Shown here piece after piece: positions 16,784 through 26,306 of a stretch of 64,000 bases of DNA. Each line of letters opens with the position of its first letter. The first letter of the stretch is position 1. The notes below the pieces were generated by a model, which worked only from the letters and a program-made list of their open reading frames with translations, was not told the origin of the DNA and searched no databases. A program made the translations under genes and the position numbers. Origin of the DNA: Prochlorococcus sp. AG-388-E21 (GTDB lineage Bacteria; Cyanobacteriota; Cyanobacteriia; PCC-6307; Cyanobiaceae); contig QCGO01000004.1 of the NCBI GenBank assembly GCA_003279855.1, positions 1-64,000 of the forward strand, written 5' to 3'.

Positions 16784-16944
16784 AGAAGATTAATGAACTA
16801 GCTTTTAAATATTTTAGAATAGCTGTCAATTAAAAGATTCTTTACTTTAAATTAATTTTAAAATTTCAAGACCATTAAGAAAAATTAAATATAATTTGCA
16901 AGTGATTGTGAATTGAGCTTACTTAAGAGTCCGACTTTTTATAA

Positions 16945-17847
16945 ATGGACCAGAAGAACAATCTCGAAAAAGATGAAGATAAAACAGTTGAGTTCCAAAG
17001 TTTAAAAGATCTACTTCACAGAAACTTTACTGAAATTAAGAATATTTCATTAGGTAATGCTTCCGCTGGTATACCTACTTCTTTCTATGATTTTGATGCG
17101 ATGACTCAAGGGTTAAGAAGGGGAGATTTAATTGCTTTTGCAGGACGCCCATCTATGGGTAAAACCTCATTGGCTTTGCAGTTTGCTAGAAATGTTGCAG
17201 GTCAAAATCTTCCAGTATGTTTCTTCGGTTTCGATTTGAATAAAGAAGAATTGGCATACAGGATATTAGGAATGGAGGTTGGTATTGAAATTGGTCGAAT
17301 AAGAACCGGAAGATTTACTTCTGAGGAGTGGCAACTAGTTTATGAAAAGAATACAAAACTTGAATCTCTTCCAATATTTATAGAAGATAAAAAAGCTATC
17401 TCAATTGATGAAATAAAAAATAGATGTAGAGATATATCGATGAAAAATAATGAGACAAGTTTAGGGCTAATAGTAATTGATTCTTATCAATTGATGGAGT
17501 ATTCAAACGTGGATGATTATCAAGCCCAATTAGAGAGAAATACTAAAGAGCTTAAGAATCTTGCAAAAGAGCTAAATGTACCTGTTTTAATTACTGCACC
17601 AATATCTGGAAGAGTAGAAGAAAGAGAAAATTGCAGACCAATGTTATCTGATATCAGAGATTCTGATGTACTTGAAGATTATGGAGATATTATCGTAATG
17701 CTTTACAGAGATGAATATTATGATCCAGAAACAGAGGATAGGGGTATAGCAGAGTTAATAGTCACTACTCATAGAAATGGTCCGGTGGGAACTGTAAAAA
17801 TGTTATTTGAACCTCAATTTGGGAGGTATAGGAATTTAGCTGCATAA
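16945..17847 (+). CDS. DnaB C-terminal-domain-only helicase-like protein
   Basis: A 300-residue RecA-fold protein matching only the C-terminal motor of replicative helicase DnaB (normally about 450-470 residues). Visible are AGRPSMGKTSLALQ (Walker A), LGLIVIDSYQLM (Walker B), PMLSDIRDSDVLEDYGDIIV and THRNGPVGTVKMLFEPQ (motif H4). Differences from DnaB are FGFDL where DnaB has FSLEM, ITAPISGR where DnaB has SQLSR, and THRNG where DnaB has KHRNG. The N-terminal DnaG-interacting domain is absent. It may be a DnaB paralog with a regulatory or recombination role; it lies next to integrase debris. Confidence 0.85.
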   Translation: MDQKNNLEKDEDKTVEFQSLKDLLHRNFTEIKNISLGNASAGIPTSFYDFDAMTQGLRRGDLIAFAGRPSMGKTSLALQFARNVAGQNLPVCFFGFDLNKEELAYRILGMEVGIEIGRIRTGRFTSEEWQLVYEKNTKLESLPIFIEDKKAISIDEIKNRCRDISMKNNETSLGLIVIDSYQLMEYSNVDDYQAQLERNTKELKNLAKELNVPVLITAPISGRVEERENCRPMLSDIRDSDVLEDYGDIIVMLYRDEYYDPETEDRGIAELIVTTHRNGPVGTVKMLFEPQFGRYRNLAA

Positions 17848-17913
17848 TAAAAAAACAGCCAACTATACTTATAAAGTTTTTAAATGAAGAGTTTTATCTT
17901 AATTAGTATTTAT

Positions 17914-18147
17914 TCAAAAAGGAAAAGGTGATTTAGCAATATTTTCAGTCATTAATCTTCTATTAATCCATTGGTGGTAACTCGTTTGACCATCTAGTGC
18001 TTGCCACAGTGCAGCTTCTTTTGGAGTTGTTGGATTGCCTAATAAGTCATAGTCGACTTGATGAACATCTCTAAGCATTTCTTTTTCTTTTGCTGGTATT
18101 TCAGCGATAGATTTGATGCCTTTATAGTTTGGATCGTTCTCATACAT
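17914..18147 (-). CDS. Hypothetical protein downstream of integrase remnant
   Basis: A 77-residue polar protein, MYENDPNYKGIKSIAEIPAK at the N-terminus and a WINRRLMTENIAKSPFPF tail. It has no signal peptide, membrane helix or cysteine. Its start lies 9 nt after the stop of the integrase fragment on the same strand, so the two may have shared a transcript. I do not recognise the family. Confidence 0.5.
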   Translation of the reverse strand: MYENDPNYKGIKSIAEIPAKEKEMLRDVHQVDYDLLGNPTTPKEAALWQALDGQTSYHQWINRRLMTENIAKSPFPF

Positions 18148-18156
18148 TGCTGTTAC

Positions 18157-18365
18157 TTACTCAACCAAACTCAAACTTTTAAGTTCTACACCAAACGATC
18201 TCTGGATTTCAGCTTCCATTTTAGATTTGTTAATCCTTGCTTCTGCATGAGTATTACCAACTTTCTTATGAACTTCGTTTTTGCCTAATTTCTTTCTAAG
18301 AGATTTTGAACTGAAACACCTAAGTACCATCCTGATCTTCCAGCTCTTTGAAATACTCTTGACAT
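18157..18365 (-). pseudogene. Frameshifted N-terminal fragment of a tyrosine recombinase (phage-type integrase)
   Basis: Two overlapping frames together read like the N-terminal arm-binding domain of an integrase. Frame one starts at 18365: MSRVFQRAGRSGWYLGVSV, then stops at 18285. Frame two continues SKSLRKKLGKNEVHKKVGNT and HAEARINKSKMEAEIQRSFG to a stop at 18157. The join is best placed in the TTTCAGTTCAAAATC stretch. GR-x-GWYL-x-VSV and R-KLGK-E-x-KVG-T are familiar from integrase N-termini of picocyanobacteria. The core-binding and catalytic domains are missing, so this is a relic. Confidence 0.65.
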
Positions 18366-18450
18366 TAGTGCCTTACCAGTCTACATCTGGGAAGCCTTGA
18401 AATCATACGGTTATTGAGGTTAGCTTATCTAAAAGCTTTCCATTATGAAA

Positions 18451-19563
18451 CTAAGCTATTTTCTTGATGTTATTAGCAATCACAGCATTTTCTGGATTAT
18501 TATTTAATGCTTTCATCGAATTAGAACTTACTTCAGTACCCTCTGTTAGTTTCGTTTTGACAATATTTTCTACTTTATTCTTTATTTCTAAGTTCTGATC
18601 CAACCAAATAATTGTGTTATCTCTTCCTTGGCCAATATTTTCTCCTTCGTAACTATACCAAGCACCTCTCCTAATTATTATATTAGTCTCTTCTGCTAAA
18701 TCTAATAAACATCCTGTCGTACTGATCCCTTTGCCGAATAGAATATCAAACTCTGCAATTCTAAATGGAGGAGCTACTTTATTTTTTGCTACTTTTACTT
18801 TTGCTCTTATTCCATATTCTTCTGTACCTCTTTTAAGAGTCTGAATTCTTCTGATATCAAGTCTTACTGAAGCATAAAACTTTAATGCATTACCTCCTGT
18901 AGTTGTCTCTGGATTTCCATATGTAACTCCGATTTTTAAGCGTAATTGATTGAGGAATATCACCGTACATCCTGATTTACCAATATTACCAGTTATTTTT
19001 CTCATTGCTTGACTCATTAGTCTTGCCTGGCTTCCTATAACGTGATCTCCCATTTCACCTTCTATTTCTGCTCTAGGAGTTAATGCTGCTACTGAATCAA
19101 CAACAACGAGGTCTACAGCAGTTGATCTTATGAGTTGATCAACTATTTCTAAAGCCATTTCACCTGTATCTGGCTGCGAAACTAGTAAATTTTCGACATC
19201 CACTCCCAGAGAGGCGGCATAGACTGGATCTAAAGCATGTTCAGCATCAACAAATGCTGCTATACCCCCATTTCTCTGTACTTCTGCTATTGCGTGAAGA
19301 GTTAGGGTTGTTTTACCTGAACTTTCAGGTCCGTAAACTTCAACCACTCTTCCCTTTGGATATCCTCCTCCTAATGCTAAGTCTAATGTAAGAGCTCCTG
19401 TAGATATTGTTTCTACTTTCATTCTGGAGGCATCTCCAAGCCTCATTATTGATCCTCTACCAAAGTTTCTTTCTATTTGTCCTAAGACTAGATTTAAGGC
19501 TTTGTTTTTCTCTTCAGATGAGGATTCTTTTGAATCCTTTTTTCTTTTTTCTTCTAAACTCAT
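18451..19563 (-). CDS. recA: Recombinase RecA
   Basis: DNA-dependent ATPase that forms the strand-exchange filament and triggers LexA self-cleavage. 370 residues. Motifs are [17 protein letters not shown] (Walker A), [20 protein letters not shown] (Walker B and L1) and [20 protein letters not shown] (L2), where most bacteria have NQLRMKIGV. The N-terminal region is Lys/Ser/Glu-rich ([15 protein letters not shown]). A LexA-type operator lies 81 bp upstream of the start. The HAD gene upstream is in the same direction. Confidence 0.99.
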   Translation of the reverse strand: MSLEEKRKKDSKESSSEEKNKALNLVLGQIERNFGRGSIMRLGDASRMKVETISTGALTLDLALGGGYPKGRVVEVYGPESSGKTTLTLHAIAEVQRNGGIAAFVDAEHALDPVYAASLGVDVENLLVSQPDTGEMALEIVDQLIRSTAVDLVVVDSVAALTPRAEIEGEMGDHVIGSQARLMSQAMRKITGNIGKSGCTVIFLNQLRLKIGVTYGNPETTTGGNALKFYASVRLDIRRIQTLKRGTEEYGIRAKVKVAKNKVAPPFRIAEFDILFGKGISTTGCLLDLAEETNIIIRRGAWYSYEGENIGQGRDNTIIWLDQNLEIKNKVENIVKTKLTEGTEVSSNSMKALNNNPENAVIANNIKKIA

Positions 19564-19643
19564 TTTAATTTATTGATAAGTCCTCATAATTATTTTAAAT
19601 CTATAATTGTTAAATAAATTTAAAATCAATAATTACAATTCAT

Positions 19644-19657
19644 AGTACATGTGTACT
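19644..19657. promoter_or_regulatory. LexA (SOS) box upstream of recA
   Basis: The palindrome AGTACATGTGTACT fits the cyanobacterial SOS-box consensus RGTAC-NNN-D-GTWC-B at every position. It lies 81-94 bp upstream of the recA start codon and 15 nt before the HAD gene's stop region ends, i.e. in the intergenic gap. It predicts LexA repression of recA with DNA-damage induction. Confidence 0.85.
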
Positions 19658-19671
19658 TTAGCTGAAGATAA

Positions 19672-20448
19672 CTAAATTGCAAGTAAATCTTCTAAACTTT
19701 TCAACTTTAATAATTTAATTTCAAGTGGCAAATTAAGTCGATCTATATTTTTTAAATAGCCCCAATCAGCCAAATAGCAAGGAATATTACTTGTCAAAGG
19801 GTTTTGCTTTATATCAAGAAGTGTATTTCTCCTATCTTCGATAAAGCCCATGATTTCATATTCTCTCCAGAGTTCTGAAATAATCTCAACTTTTGTTCCC
19901 GATTCATAGCCAAAAATTAACTCCGGGAAAATATTTAATTTTTCAAGAATTTTGCCTGCAAATATTTTTCCTTTCGTTGTTATGATTCCCGTATGGATTT
20001 TTTCTTTCTTTAATTTTTCTATAAAAACTATAACTTCATAAAATGGGCGATGTAACCTTATCCAATTGTCAAAATCATTTTCTATTTGATATTTTCTTGC
20101 TTTATCAAGACATTTTTGTAAATCTTCAGCCACCCAAGAATTTTCTAATAAAACTTTCTGACAATTTTGATGATATTTATTTAGGAAATTGATTTTGTTT
20201 TGATCGTTTATTGGATCTTCATTTTTGATAATTTGGTGGGCAATGATTAACATCTCCCATCCATATTTAACCCAGGGTCTCATTTCTATAAAAGTATTTG
20301 GAACTTGTTTGTAAAGATTTTGATCAATTAAGATTTTTGGAGAATTTATAAATTTTTCAAAAGCGAATAATGAACTGTGCCAGTATTCATTCATTCCATC
20401 AACAATAACCCCATCAAAATCAAATAGAAATAATTTATTAGAGCTCAC
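19672..20448 (-). CDS. HAD-superfamily hydrolase
   Basis: A 258-residue haloacid-dehalogenase-fold protein. Motif I is FLFDFDGVIVDG (nucleophile Asp and acid/base Asp), motif II is IHTGIITTKG, and motif IV is IMGFIEDRRNTLL. A helical cap of about 100 residues lies between motifs I and II. It is probably a phosphatase; the substrate is unknown. It is immediately downstream of tRNA-Gln on the same strand and upstream of recA. Confidence 0.82.
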   Translation of the reverse strand: MSSNKLFLFDFDGVIVDGMNEYWHSSLFAFEKFINSPKILIDQNLYKQVPNTFIEMRPWVKYGWEMLIIAHQIIKNEDPINDQNKINFLNKYHQNCQKVLLENSWVAEDLQKCLDKARKYQIENDFDNWIRLHRPFYEVIVFIEKLKKEKIHTGIITTKGKIFAGKILEKLNIFPELIFGYESGTKVEIISELWREYEIMGFIEDRRNTLLDIKQNPLTSNIPCYLADWGYLKNIDRLNLPLEIKLLKLKSLEDLLAI

Positions 20449-20465
20449 TCAACTAATTTTTAGAA

Positions 20466-20537
20466 CTGGGCCGCTAGGATTCGAACCTAGGAATGTCGAG
20501 ACCAAAACCCGATGCCTTACCACTTGGCGACGGCCCA
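20466..20537 (-). tRNA. tRNA-Gln (TTG)
   Basis: The reverse strand folds as a cloverleaf with acceptor TGGGCCG paired with CGGCCCA and discriminator G. The anticodon stem TCGGG/CTCGA encloses TTTTGGT with anticodon TTG. The T loop is TTCGAAT. No CCA is encoded. Confidence 0.96.
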
Positions 20538-20641
20538 ATGAAATTTTATTTTAATACATTACTAGATTTTTTTCTATCAAAAATATAAATTTTTATTCTA
20601 GATTTTCTGAAATTGTTTTTTAATTTAATTAAACAGTCGGA

Positions 20642-21652
20642 TTAGCTGGTTTTCCATGGGTTAAGCAATTTTTGTGCTTTTTTTATAGCTAAATCCATTT
20701 TTTCTGGATATTCATATAATTTTTTATTATTTTTGTTGGCATCTTCAATAAGTGGTTGCATTATCTTTCTGGCAGAACTCCCAAAGGCAATTCCATCAGG
20801 AAAATTATTTATTTTCAAAAATTCATGAGTTTTTCCATTTGTTCCTCCTGCTAATTGAATTAAACCTGGGGGAAGATGAGATCCTATATTGTTCCATAAT
20901 TTAACTGTATCCTTACCTGTTGCTGGAGATAGATCCCCAGACATAGGTCTTCCATCTAGTTGCCAAATAAGCGGCACTTTATGTTCGACAAGAATTTCAT
21001 ATCTTTCCCAGAGAGCTTTTAAAAGATCTTTTGGACCTTTTTGGGATTGATTTAATCCACAACTTACAGATATTTTTTTTAATTTTACTCCTGAAGTTTT
21101 GAGAATATTTGCAACTTGTATAAAAGAATCTAGTCGATTGATTTCCGTATGAATTTCTACTGCATCAGGTTTTAATGTTTGTAGAGTTTGTGGTAAGTCA
21201 TTATTTGATAATTTATATTCATATTCAGAAATTAAATTTAGGGGACAACTATTTATACATCTTCCACATCCATAACATTTATTTTCCTTTACACCAGAAT
21301 AATCAATTGCAAAGGTAGGGCAAATCCTTTCGCATGGCCTAGGACAATTAGAGGGGCATTTCAACGGATCAAATTTAGCTTTGCGAAAATGTATATCCTT
21401 TCCATCACTAATGCTTATCATCAATCCAGGAGAGGCACCATAGAGTTTTTTGGCCCATTTAATACCATTTCTCGCTGCTTCAACTATAGATTCGTCAGCA
21501 GCAACATCAATATAGTCAACTCCAGCAGCGGAATAAATAGCACTTAAATCTTCAATGGCAACAATATCTTCATTGCTTGCCCCGCAAATTAATTTAACCC
21601 ATTTATCTGATCCCTTTTTATTTTTTTTTAACAACTCAATTTCAGAATTCAT
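20642..21652 (-). CDS. ldpA: Light-dependent period protein LdpA (Fe-S, circadian input)
   Basis: A 336-residue iron-sulfur protein of the LdpA family, known in Synechococcus as a redox-sensing input to the circadian clock. Two ferredoxin-type clusters are visible: [14 protein letters not shown] and [12 protein letters not shown]. The N-terminal [20 protein letters not shown] is typical. Its start overlaps the end of ndhN by 11 nt, so the two are cotranscribed and coupled. Its retention is notable because Prochlorococcus lacks kaiA. Confidence 0.92.
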   Translation of the reverse strand: MNSEIELLKKNKKGSDKWVKLICGASNEDIVAIEDLSAIYSAAGVDYIDVAADESIVEAARNGIKWAKKLYGASPGLMISISDGKDIHFRKAKFDPLKCPSNCPRPCERICPTFAIDYSGVKENKCYGCGRCINSCPLNLISEYEYKLSNNDLPQTLQTLKPDAVEIHTEINRLDSFIQVANILKTSGVKLKKISVSCGLNQSQKGPKDLLKALWERYEILVEHKVPLIWQLDGRPMSGDLSPATGKDTVKLWNNIGSHLPPGLIQLAGGTNGKTHEFLKINNFPDGIAFGSSARKIMQPLIEDANKNNKKLYEYPEKMDLAIKKAQKLLNPWKTS

Positions 21653-22112
21653 TCATTATGTAATCATTTAATGTTTGCCATTCAAGTTTTCTAGAACCAC
21701 CCATTTCAACAACAATTTTTAGTTTGTTATCTGAAGTACAGATTTTAATTAAGCTTTCTAGCTCAGATTGAGATAAGACTTGACCTTCCAATAGCCATAA
21801 TAATTTATCCTCATCATTCTCATTAAATAGTTCAGACGCTTGAGGGATTACTTGTTGAACTTCTCCAAGAGCACCATTTCTGCCAATACTTTGATGACCG
21901 AGATGAGGTGGCCTTATACCATGTAATTTTAGTAAAAATACTTCAGGATCTCCTAATCCTCTAGCAGAGGTAATGTAAGTTTTAAAACCTTTAGCTCGCA
22001 TTCTTCTTAAAAGACGGGTTTCATACCCCCCCTCTAGAGGTGCAAACATTGCTAAGCACTTATTTTTATTTAAATCATTATGAAACTTTTTTCCTGTCAG
22101 AAGTAATGGCAT
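21642..22112 (-). CDS. ndhN: NAD(P)H-quinone oxidoreductase subunit N
   Basis: A 156-residue subunit of the cyanobacterial NDH-1 complex in the thylakoid, which acts in cyclic electron flow and respiration. The N-terminal [14 protein letters not shown] and the segments [19 protein letters not shown] and [20 protein letters not shown] are the family's conserved core, with a C-terminal [15 protein letters not shown]. It is soluble and sits on the hydrophilic arm. It overlaps ldpA. Confidence 0.96.
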   Translation of the reverse strand: MPLLLTGKKFHNDLNKNKCLAMFAPLEGGYETRLLRRMRAKGFKTYITSARGLGDPEVFLLKLHGIRPPHLGHQSIGRNGALGEVQQVIPQASELFNENDEDKLLWLLEGQVLSQSELESLIKICTSDNKLKIVVEMGGSRKLEWQTLNDYIMNEF

Positions 22113-22405
22113 AAAGATTCTCTTTAACTATATATTATTTCATTTTATGGTACTTGATGATGTACAATTTATATTCGGTGAATTTTTTTATGCTCGCAAG
22201 CTAGCCGAGCCTCTTGAATATTCACGTTTTTTAGCGTTTCGTTAAAGAAATTTGGGATAGGTTGAACCCTATGAGAAACTTTCTAATCTTAGAAAAGTCT
22301 CACTCCTACATTTAAATTAAATTTTTGATTGATAACATTGTTGAAACTTTTAAGAGGTTTGACAATTAACCAAAAATTTTTTATGAGCTAGCCTACTCAA
22401 GTCTT
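22113..22405 (+). promoter_or_regulatory. Promoter and structured leader of the ribosomal-protein operon
   Basis: This 293-bp divergent gap should hold the promoters of both ndhN and the rplC operon. TGATGTACAATTTATATT (about 22158-22175) is a good extended -10 region with TACAAT. Downstream are short hairpins: GCTCG/CGAGC (22192-22210), then ATAGG/CCTAT and ACTTTCTA/TAGAAAAGT. A long, structured 5' leader would suit ribosomal-protein autoregulation, but no known leader class was recognised. Confidence 0.5.
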
Positions 22406-23059
22406 ATGTCTATAGGAATTTTAGGAAAAAAATTGGGCATGTCTCAATTATTCGATGAGGATGGTAATGCAGTACCGGTTACTCTTATAGAGGCTGGCCC
22501 TTGTCGAGTCACGCAATTAAAAACACAACCTTTGGATGGTTATAGTGCTATTCAAATAGGCTATGGAATATCAAAGGATAAGCATTTAAGTAAGCCTGCG
22601 AAAGGACATCTACTAAAATCAGGTGAAATACTCTTAAAACACTTAAAGGAATATAGAGTCGAAGAGACTTCTTCTTATGAGATTGGAAAGGAAATAACTG
22701 TCACAAATTTTGAGGTTGGTCAGAAAGTTGATATTAGTGGGAAATCAATGGGTAGAGGTTTTTCTGGATATCAAAAAAGACATGGTTTTAGTAGAGGACC
22801 TATGAGTCATGGTTCAAAAAATCATAGAGCTCCTGGATCAACAGGTGCTGGAACAACTCCAGGGAGAATTTACCCTGGCAAAAGGATGGCAGGAAGATAT
22901 GGAGGTAAAAAAATCACGACAAAGGGTTTACTAGTGGTCAAAATTGATGATCAGAAAAATTTACTTGTAGTAAAGGGTTCTGTACCAGGCAAACCTGGCT
23001 CGATAGTTAATATAAAGCCTAATAATGTTGTAGGTAACAAGGGAGGAGCAAAATCATGA
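22406..23059 (+). CDS. rplC: 50S ribosomal protein L3
   Basis: First gene of the large ribosomal cluster; 217 residues, normal length. L3 binds 23S rRNA early in assembly and reaches toward the peptidyl-transferase centre. [20 protein letters not shown] contains the extended loop, with the Gln that is methylated in other bacteria lying in the SHGSKNHR-x6-TGAG vicinity. The gene starts [16 protein letters not shown]. The stop overlaps the rplD start by 4 bp (ATGA). rpsJ, which precedes rplC in many bacteria, lies 41 kb away after tuf. Confidence 0.98.
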   Translation: MSIGILGKKLGMSQLFDEDGNAVPVTLIEAGPCRVTQLKTQPLDGYSAIQIGYGISKDKHLSKPAKGHLLKSGEILLKHLKEYRVEETSSYEIGKEITVTNFEVGQKVDISGKSMGRGFSGYQKRHGFSRGPMSHGSKNHRAPGSTGAGTTPGRIYPGKRMAGRYGGKKITTKGLLVVKIDDQKNLLVVKGSVPGKPGSIVNIKPNNVVGNKGGAKS

Positions 23060-23688
23060 CAACCCTAGAAACTTTAAAATGGGATGGCAAAAAAGCTGGT
23101 AAGGTCTCAATTGAGTTAAAAGTTGCCAAAGAGACTTCTTCTGCCGATTTAATTCATAGAGCTGTTCTTAGACAATTAGCTAACAAAAGACAGGGAACTG
23201 CATCTACTTTGACAAGATCTGAAGTTCGTGGAGGAGGTAGGAAGCCATATAAGCAAAAGGGTACGGGTAGAGCTCGTCAAGGATCAATTAGGACCCCATT
23301 AAGACCTGGAGGAGGGGTAATTTTTGGCCCTAAACCACGTTCGTATAATTTAGATATGAACCGAAAAGAAAGAAGATTAGCACTTAGAACAGCCTTGATG
23401 TCTAGGATTGCTGATATCAAAACTGTTGAAGATTTTGGTTCAACATTAAACCAACCAAAAACGAGTGAGATAATTAATGGTCTTTCTAGACTAGGAATAG
23501 AAAAAACAGAAAAGGTTTTAATTATTCTTGATGATCCCTCTGATATCATCAAAAAATCTATTAACAATATTGAAAAGGTAAAATTAATTGCTGCTGATCA
23601 ATTAAATGTTTTTGATATTCTCAATGCTAATAAGTTAGTTATTGGTCAATCAGCAATCAATAAAATTCAGGAGGTTTATGGATCATGA
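23056..23688 (+). CDS. rplD: 50S ribosomal protein L4
   Basis: L4 lines the nascent-peptide exit tunnel and binds 23S domain I; 210 residues. The tunnel loop is visible as [19 protein letters not shown] with the conserved [13 protein letters not shown] after it. It overlaps rplC (ATGA) and rplW (ATGA) by 4 bp on either side, so all three are translationally coupled. In E. coli L4 represses its own operon; whether that holds here is unknown. Confidence 0.98.
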   Translation: MTTLETLKWDGKKAGKVSIELKVAKETSSADLIHRAVLRQLANKRQGTASTLTRSEVRGGGRKPYKQKGTGRARQGSIRTPLRPGGGVIFGPKPRSYNLDMNRKERRLALRTALMSRIADIKTVEDFGSTLNQPKTSEIINGLSRLGIEKTEKVLIILDDPSDIIKKSINNIEKVKLIAADQLNVFDILNANKLVIGQSAINKIQEVYGS

Positions 23689-23987
23689 GTAGATTATTTG
23701 ATTCTCGTTTAGCAGATATAATCCGCAAACCTGTAATTACAGAAAAAGCGACAAATGCTCTAGATCTTAACCAATATACTTTTGAGGTAGATCATAGGGC
23801 TGCAAAGCCTCAGATAAAGGCAGCAATTGAGGCCTTGTTTAGTGTTAAAGTTATAGGAATAAACACTATGAATCCTCCAAGGAGAACAAGAAGAGTCGGT
23901 AAATTCTCCGGGAAACGTTCTCAAATTAAAAAGGCAATTGTCCGTCTTGCTGAAGGAGACAAAATTCAACTATTCCCAGAATCTTAA
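23685..23987 (+). CDS. rplW: 50S ribosomal protein L23
   Basis: L23 lies at the tunnel exit and docks trigger factor and SRP. 100 residues with [18 protein letters not shown] at the N-terminus and [18 protein letters not shown] in the rRNA-binding half. The start overlaps rplD by 4 bp; 12 bp separate it from rplB, with an AAGGAG ribosome-binding site in between. Confidence 0.97.
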   Translation: MSRLFDSRLADIIRKPVITEKATNALDLNQYTFEVDHRAAKPQIKAAIEALFSVKVIGINTMNPPRRTRRVGKFSGKRSQIKKAIVRLAEGDKIQLFPES

Positions 23988-23999
23988 GGAGTATTTATT

Positions 24000-24863
24000 A
24001 TGGCTATTCGTAAATTCAAACCCTATACACCTGGAACTAGACAAAGAGTTGTTACTGACTTTAGTGAGATTACAGGTTCAAAACCAGAAAGATCATTAAT
24101 AGTTTCTAAGCATAGGAATAAAGGTAGAAATAATAGAGGAGTTATAACCTGTCGTCACAGAGGAGGCGGACACAAAAGACAATACAGATTAGTAGATTTC
24201 AGAAGAGACAAAAAAAATATTAATGCAAAGGTTGCAGCTATTCATTATGATCCTCATAGAAATGCGAGACTTGCACTTTTATTTTATGAAGATGGAGAGA
24301 AAAGATATATAATCGCACCAGCGGGAATAAAAGTTGGTCAAAATGTAATTTCTGGTGAAGATGTTCCAATTGAAGAAGGGAATGCAATGCCCCTATCTTC
24401 CATGCCATTAGGATCGAGTGTTCATTGTGTAGAACTGTATGCTGGCAGAGGTGCTCAAATGGTCAGATCTGCAGGAGCTAGTGCCCAACTAATGGCTAAA
24501 GAAGGAGAGTATGTCGCCCTAAAACTCCCATCTACTGAAGTTAGACTAGTACGCAAGGAATGTTATGCAACTTTAGGCGAAGTGGGTAATTCTGAAATAC
24601 GTAATACTAGCTTAGGAAAAGCAGGAAGAAGAAGATGGTTAGGTAGAAGACCTCAAGTAAGAGGTAGTGTTATGAACCCATGTGATCATCCACATGGAGG
24701 AGGAGAGGGAAAAGCTCCGATTGGTAGGGCAGGCCCTGTAACTCCATGGGGTAAGGCTGCACTTGGATTAAAGACACGTAAGAAAAACAAGCCAAGTAAC
24801 AAATTAGTTGTTCGAAGACGTCGTCGTGTTTCTAAGAGAAGTAGAGGAGGAAGAGATTCTTGA
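24000..24863 (+). CDS. rplB: 50S ribosomal protein L2
   Basis: L2 is a primary 23S rRNA binder needed for subunit joining and peptidyl transfer. 287 residues. [17 protein letters not shown] and the peptidyl-transferase-adjacent [19 protein letters not shown], with the essential His of DHPHGGG, are present. The C-terminus is Arg/Lys-rich ([15 protein letters not shown]). It is preceded by AAGGAGTATTTATT. Confidence 0.98.
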   Translation: MAIRKFKPYTPGTRQRVVTDFSEITGSKPERSLIVSKHRNKGRNNRGVITCRHRGGGHKRQYRLVDFRRDKKNINAKVAAIHYDPHRNARLALLFYEDGEKRYIIAPAGIKVGQNVISGEDVPIEEGNAMPLSSMPLGSSVHCVELYAGRGAQMVRSAGASAQLMAKEGEYVALKLPSTEVRLVRKECYATLGEVGNSEIRNTSLGKAGRRRWLGRRPQVRGSVMNPCDHPHGGGEGKAPIGRAGPVTPWGKAALGLKTRKKNKPSNKLVVRRRRRVSKRSRGGRDS

Positions 24864-24901
24864 TTACTACTATTTCTATTTCTATTTCTATTTTATAAAT
24901 T

Positions 24902-25177
24902 ATGGGACGCTCATTAAAAAAAGGACCTTTTATAGCAGATAGTTTGCTTAAAAAGGTAGAAAAACAAAATACTGATAATGATAAATCAGTCATCAAAACA
25001 TGGTCTAGATCTTCGACTATTCTTCCTGTTATGATTGGCCATACTATTGCTGTTCACAATGGTAAGGCCCATATACCAGTATTTATTACTGAACAAATGA
25101 TTGGCCATAAATTAGGTGAATTTGCTCCTACAAGAACCTATCGTGGTCACTTAAGAGACAAGAAGGGGGCAAGATAA
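24902..25177 (+). CDS. rpsS: 30S ribosomal protein S19
   Basis: S19 sits in the 30S head, contacting S13 and A-site tRNA. 91 residues, starting [20 protein letters not shown]; the conserved VYNGK-like segment appears as [11 protein letters not shown] and the end as [10 protein letters not shown]. The upstream 38-bp gap contains a TTTCTA repeat. The stop abuts the rplV start directly. Confidence 0.97.
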   Translation: MGRSLKKGPFIADSLLKKVEKQNTDNDKSVIKTWSRSSTILPVMIGHTIAVHNGKAHIPVFITEQMIGHKLGEFAPTRTYRGHLRDKKGAR

Positions 25178-25564
25178 ATGACAAAAACACCTGAAATGAC
25201 AAAAACAGCTATTGCTCACGGTAAGTATATTCGTGGTTCTGCATCAAAAGTAAGAAGAGTTCTCGATCAAATTAGAGGCAAATCTTATAGAGACGCACTT
25301 ATTATGTTGGAATTTATGCCATATAGATCTACTGATCCTATTACCAAAGTTTTAAGATCTGCAGTAGCTAATGCAGAACATAACTTGGGTATGGAACCCT
25401 CGTCTCTAGTAATATCTTCAGCTTCGGCTGATAACGGTCCGGTGATGAAAAGGTTCAGACCAAGAGCTCAAGGTAGAGCTTTCTCTATCAAAAAGCAGAC
25501 TTGCCATATAAGTATTTCTGTTGAATCTGCTCCTAATCAAATTAATACGGAGGCACAAAACTAA
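25178..25564 (+). CDS. rplV: 50S ribosomal protein L22
   Basis: L22 lines the exit tunnel with a long beta hairpin. 128 residues. [20 protein letters not shown] is the globular core and [20 protein letters not shown] is the hairpin tip plus adjacent loop. The start (ATGACAAAAACACC) immediately follows the rpsS stop. The stop shares a base with the rpsC start (TAATG). Confidence 0.97.
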   Translation: MTKTPEMTKTAIAHGKYIRGSASKVRRVLDQIRGKSYRDALIMLEFMPYRSTDPITKVLRSAVANAEHNLGMEPSSLVISSASADNGPVMKRFRPRAQGRAFSIKKQTCHISISVESAPNQINTEAQN

Positions 25565-26295
25565 TGGGTAATAAAATTAATCCAACAGGGTTTAGGTTAG
25601 GTATTACACAAGAACACCGTTCAAAATGGTTCGCTACTTCTAAAACTTATCCAACTCTTCTTCAAGAAGATCATAAAATTCGTACTTTTATCCAAAAGAA
25701 ATATAGTTCAGCTGGAATCAGTGATGTTCTAATTGCTAGAAAAGCCGATCAGTTAGAACTTGAATTGAAAACAGCCAGACCTGGAGTGATTGTAGGAAGG
25801 CAAGGAAGTGGTATTGAAGAATTGAGATCAGGTATACAAAAAACTATAGGAGATAGAACAAGACAAGTTCGAATTAATGTAGTTGAAGTGGAGAGAGTTG
25901 ATGCGGATGCATATTTACTTGCTGAATACATAGCACAACAATTAGAAAAAAGAGTTGCTTTTAGAAGAACTATAAGGATGGCTTTGCAAAGAGCACAAAG
26001 GGCTGGAGTTCTAGGCTTGAAAGTACAAGTAGGAGGAAGACTCAATGGTGCAGAAATAGCTAGAACAGAGTGGACTAGAGAAGGTAGGGTTCCTCTTCAT
26101 ACTTTGAGAGCTGAGGTTGATTATGCACTGCGCGAAGCAAATACAACTTATGGTGTATTAGGAATTAAAGTTTGGGTTTTTAAAGGGGAGGTTCTTCCTA
26201 AAGAAGAACAAACTATTCCTGTTGGTGCTATTCCAAGAAGGAAAGGTAGTCGAAAACCTCAGCAATTTGAGGATCGTTCAAATGAGAATTCATAG
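25564..26295 (+). CDS. rpsC: 30S ribosomal protein S3
   Basis: S3 forms part of the mRNA entry channel. 243 residues with the N-terminal [18 protein letters not shown]. The KH domain includes [15 protein letters not shown] (GxxG loop, with R-Q), and the C-terminal domain includes [13 protein letters not shown] and [11 protein letters not shown]. The TAATG overlap couples it to rplV, and 11 bp separate it from rplP. Confidence 0.98.
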   Translation: MGNKINPTGFRLGITQEHRSKWFATSKTYPTLLQEDHKIRTFIQKKYSSAGISDVLIARKADQLELELKTARPGVIVGRQGSGIEELRSGIQKTIGDRTRQVRINVVEVERVDADAYLLAEYIAQQLEKRVAFRRTIRMALQRAQRAGVLGLKVQVGGRLNGAEIARTEWTREGRVPLHTLRAEVDYALREANTTYGVLGIKVWVFKGEVLPKEEQTIPVGAIPRRKGSRKPQQFEDRSNENS

Positions 26296-26306
26296 GAGGT
26301 ATAACA

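Noticed and set aside
18058-18288. 76-residue plus-strand ORF rich in Phe and Cys
   Set aside because: It is the complement of the 77-aa gene and the integrase remnant; composition is that of an antisense shadow.
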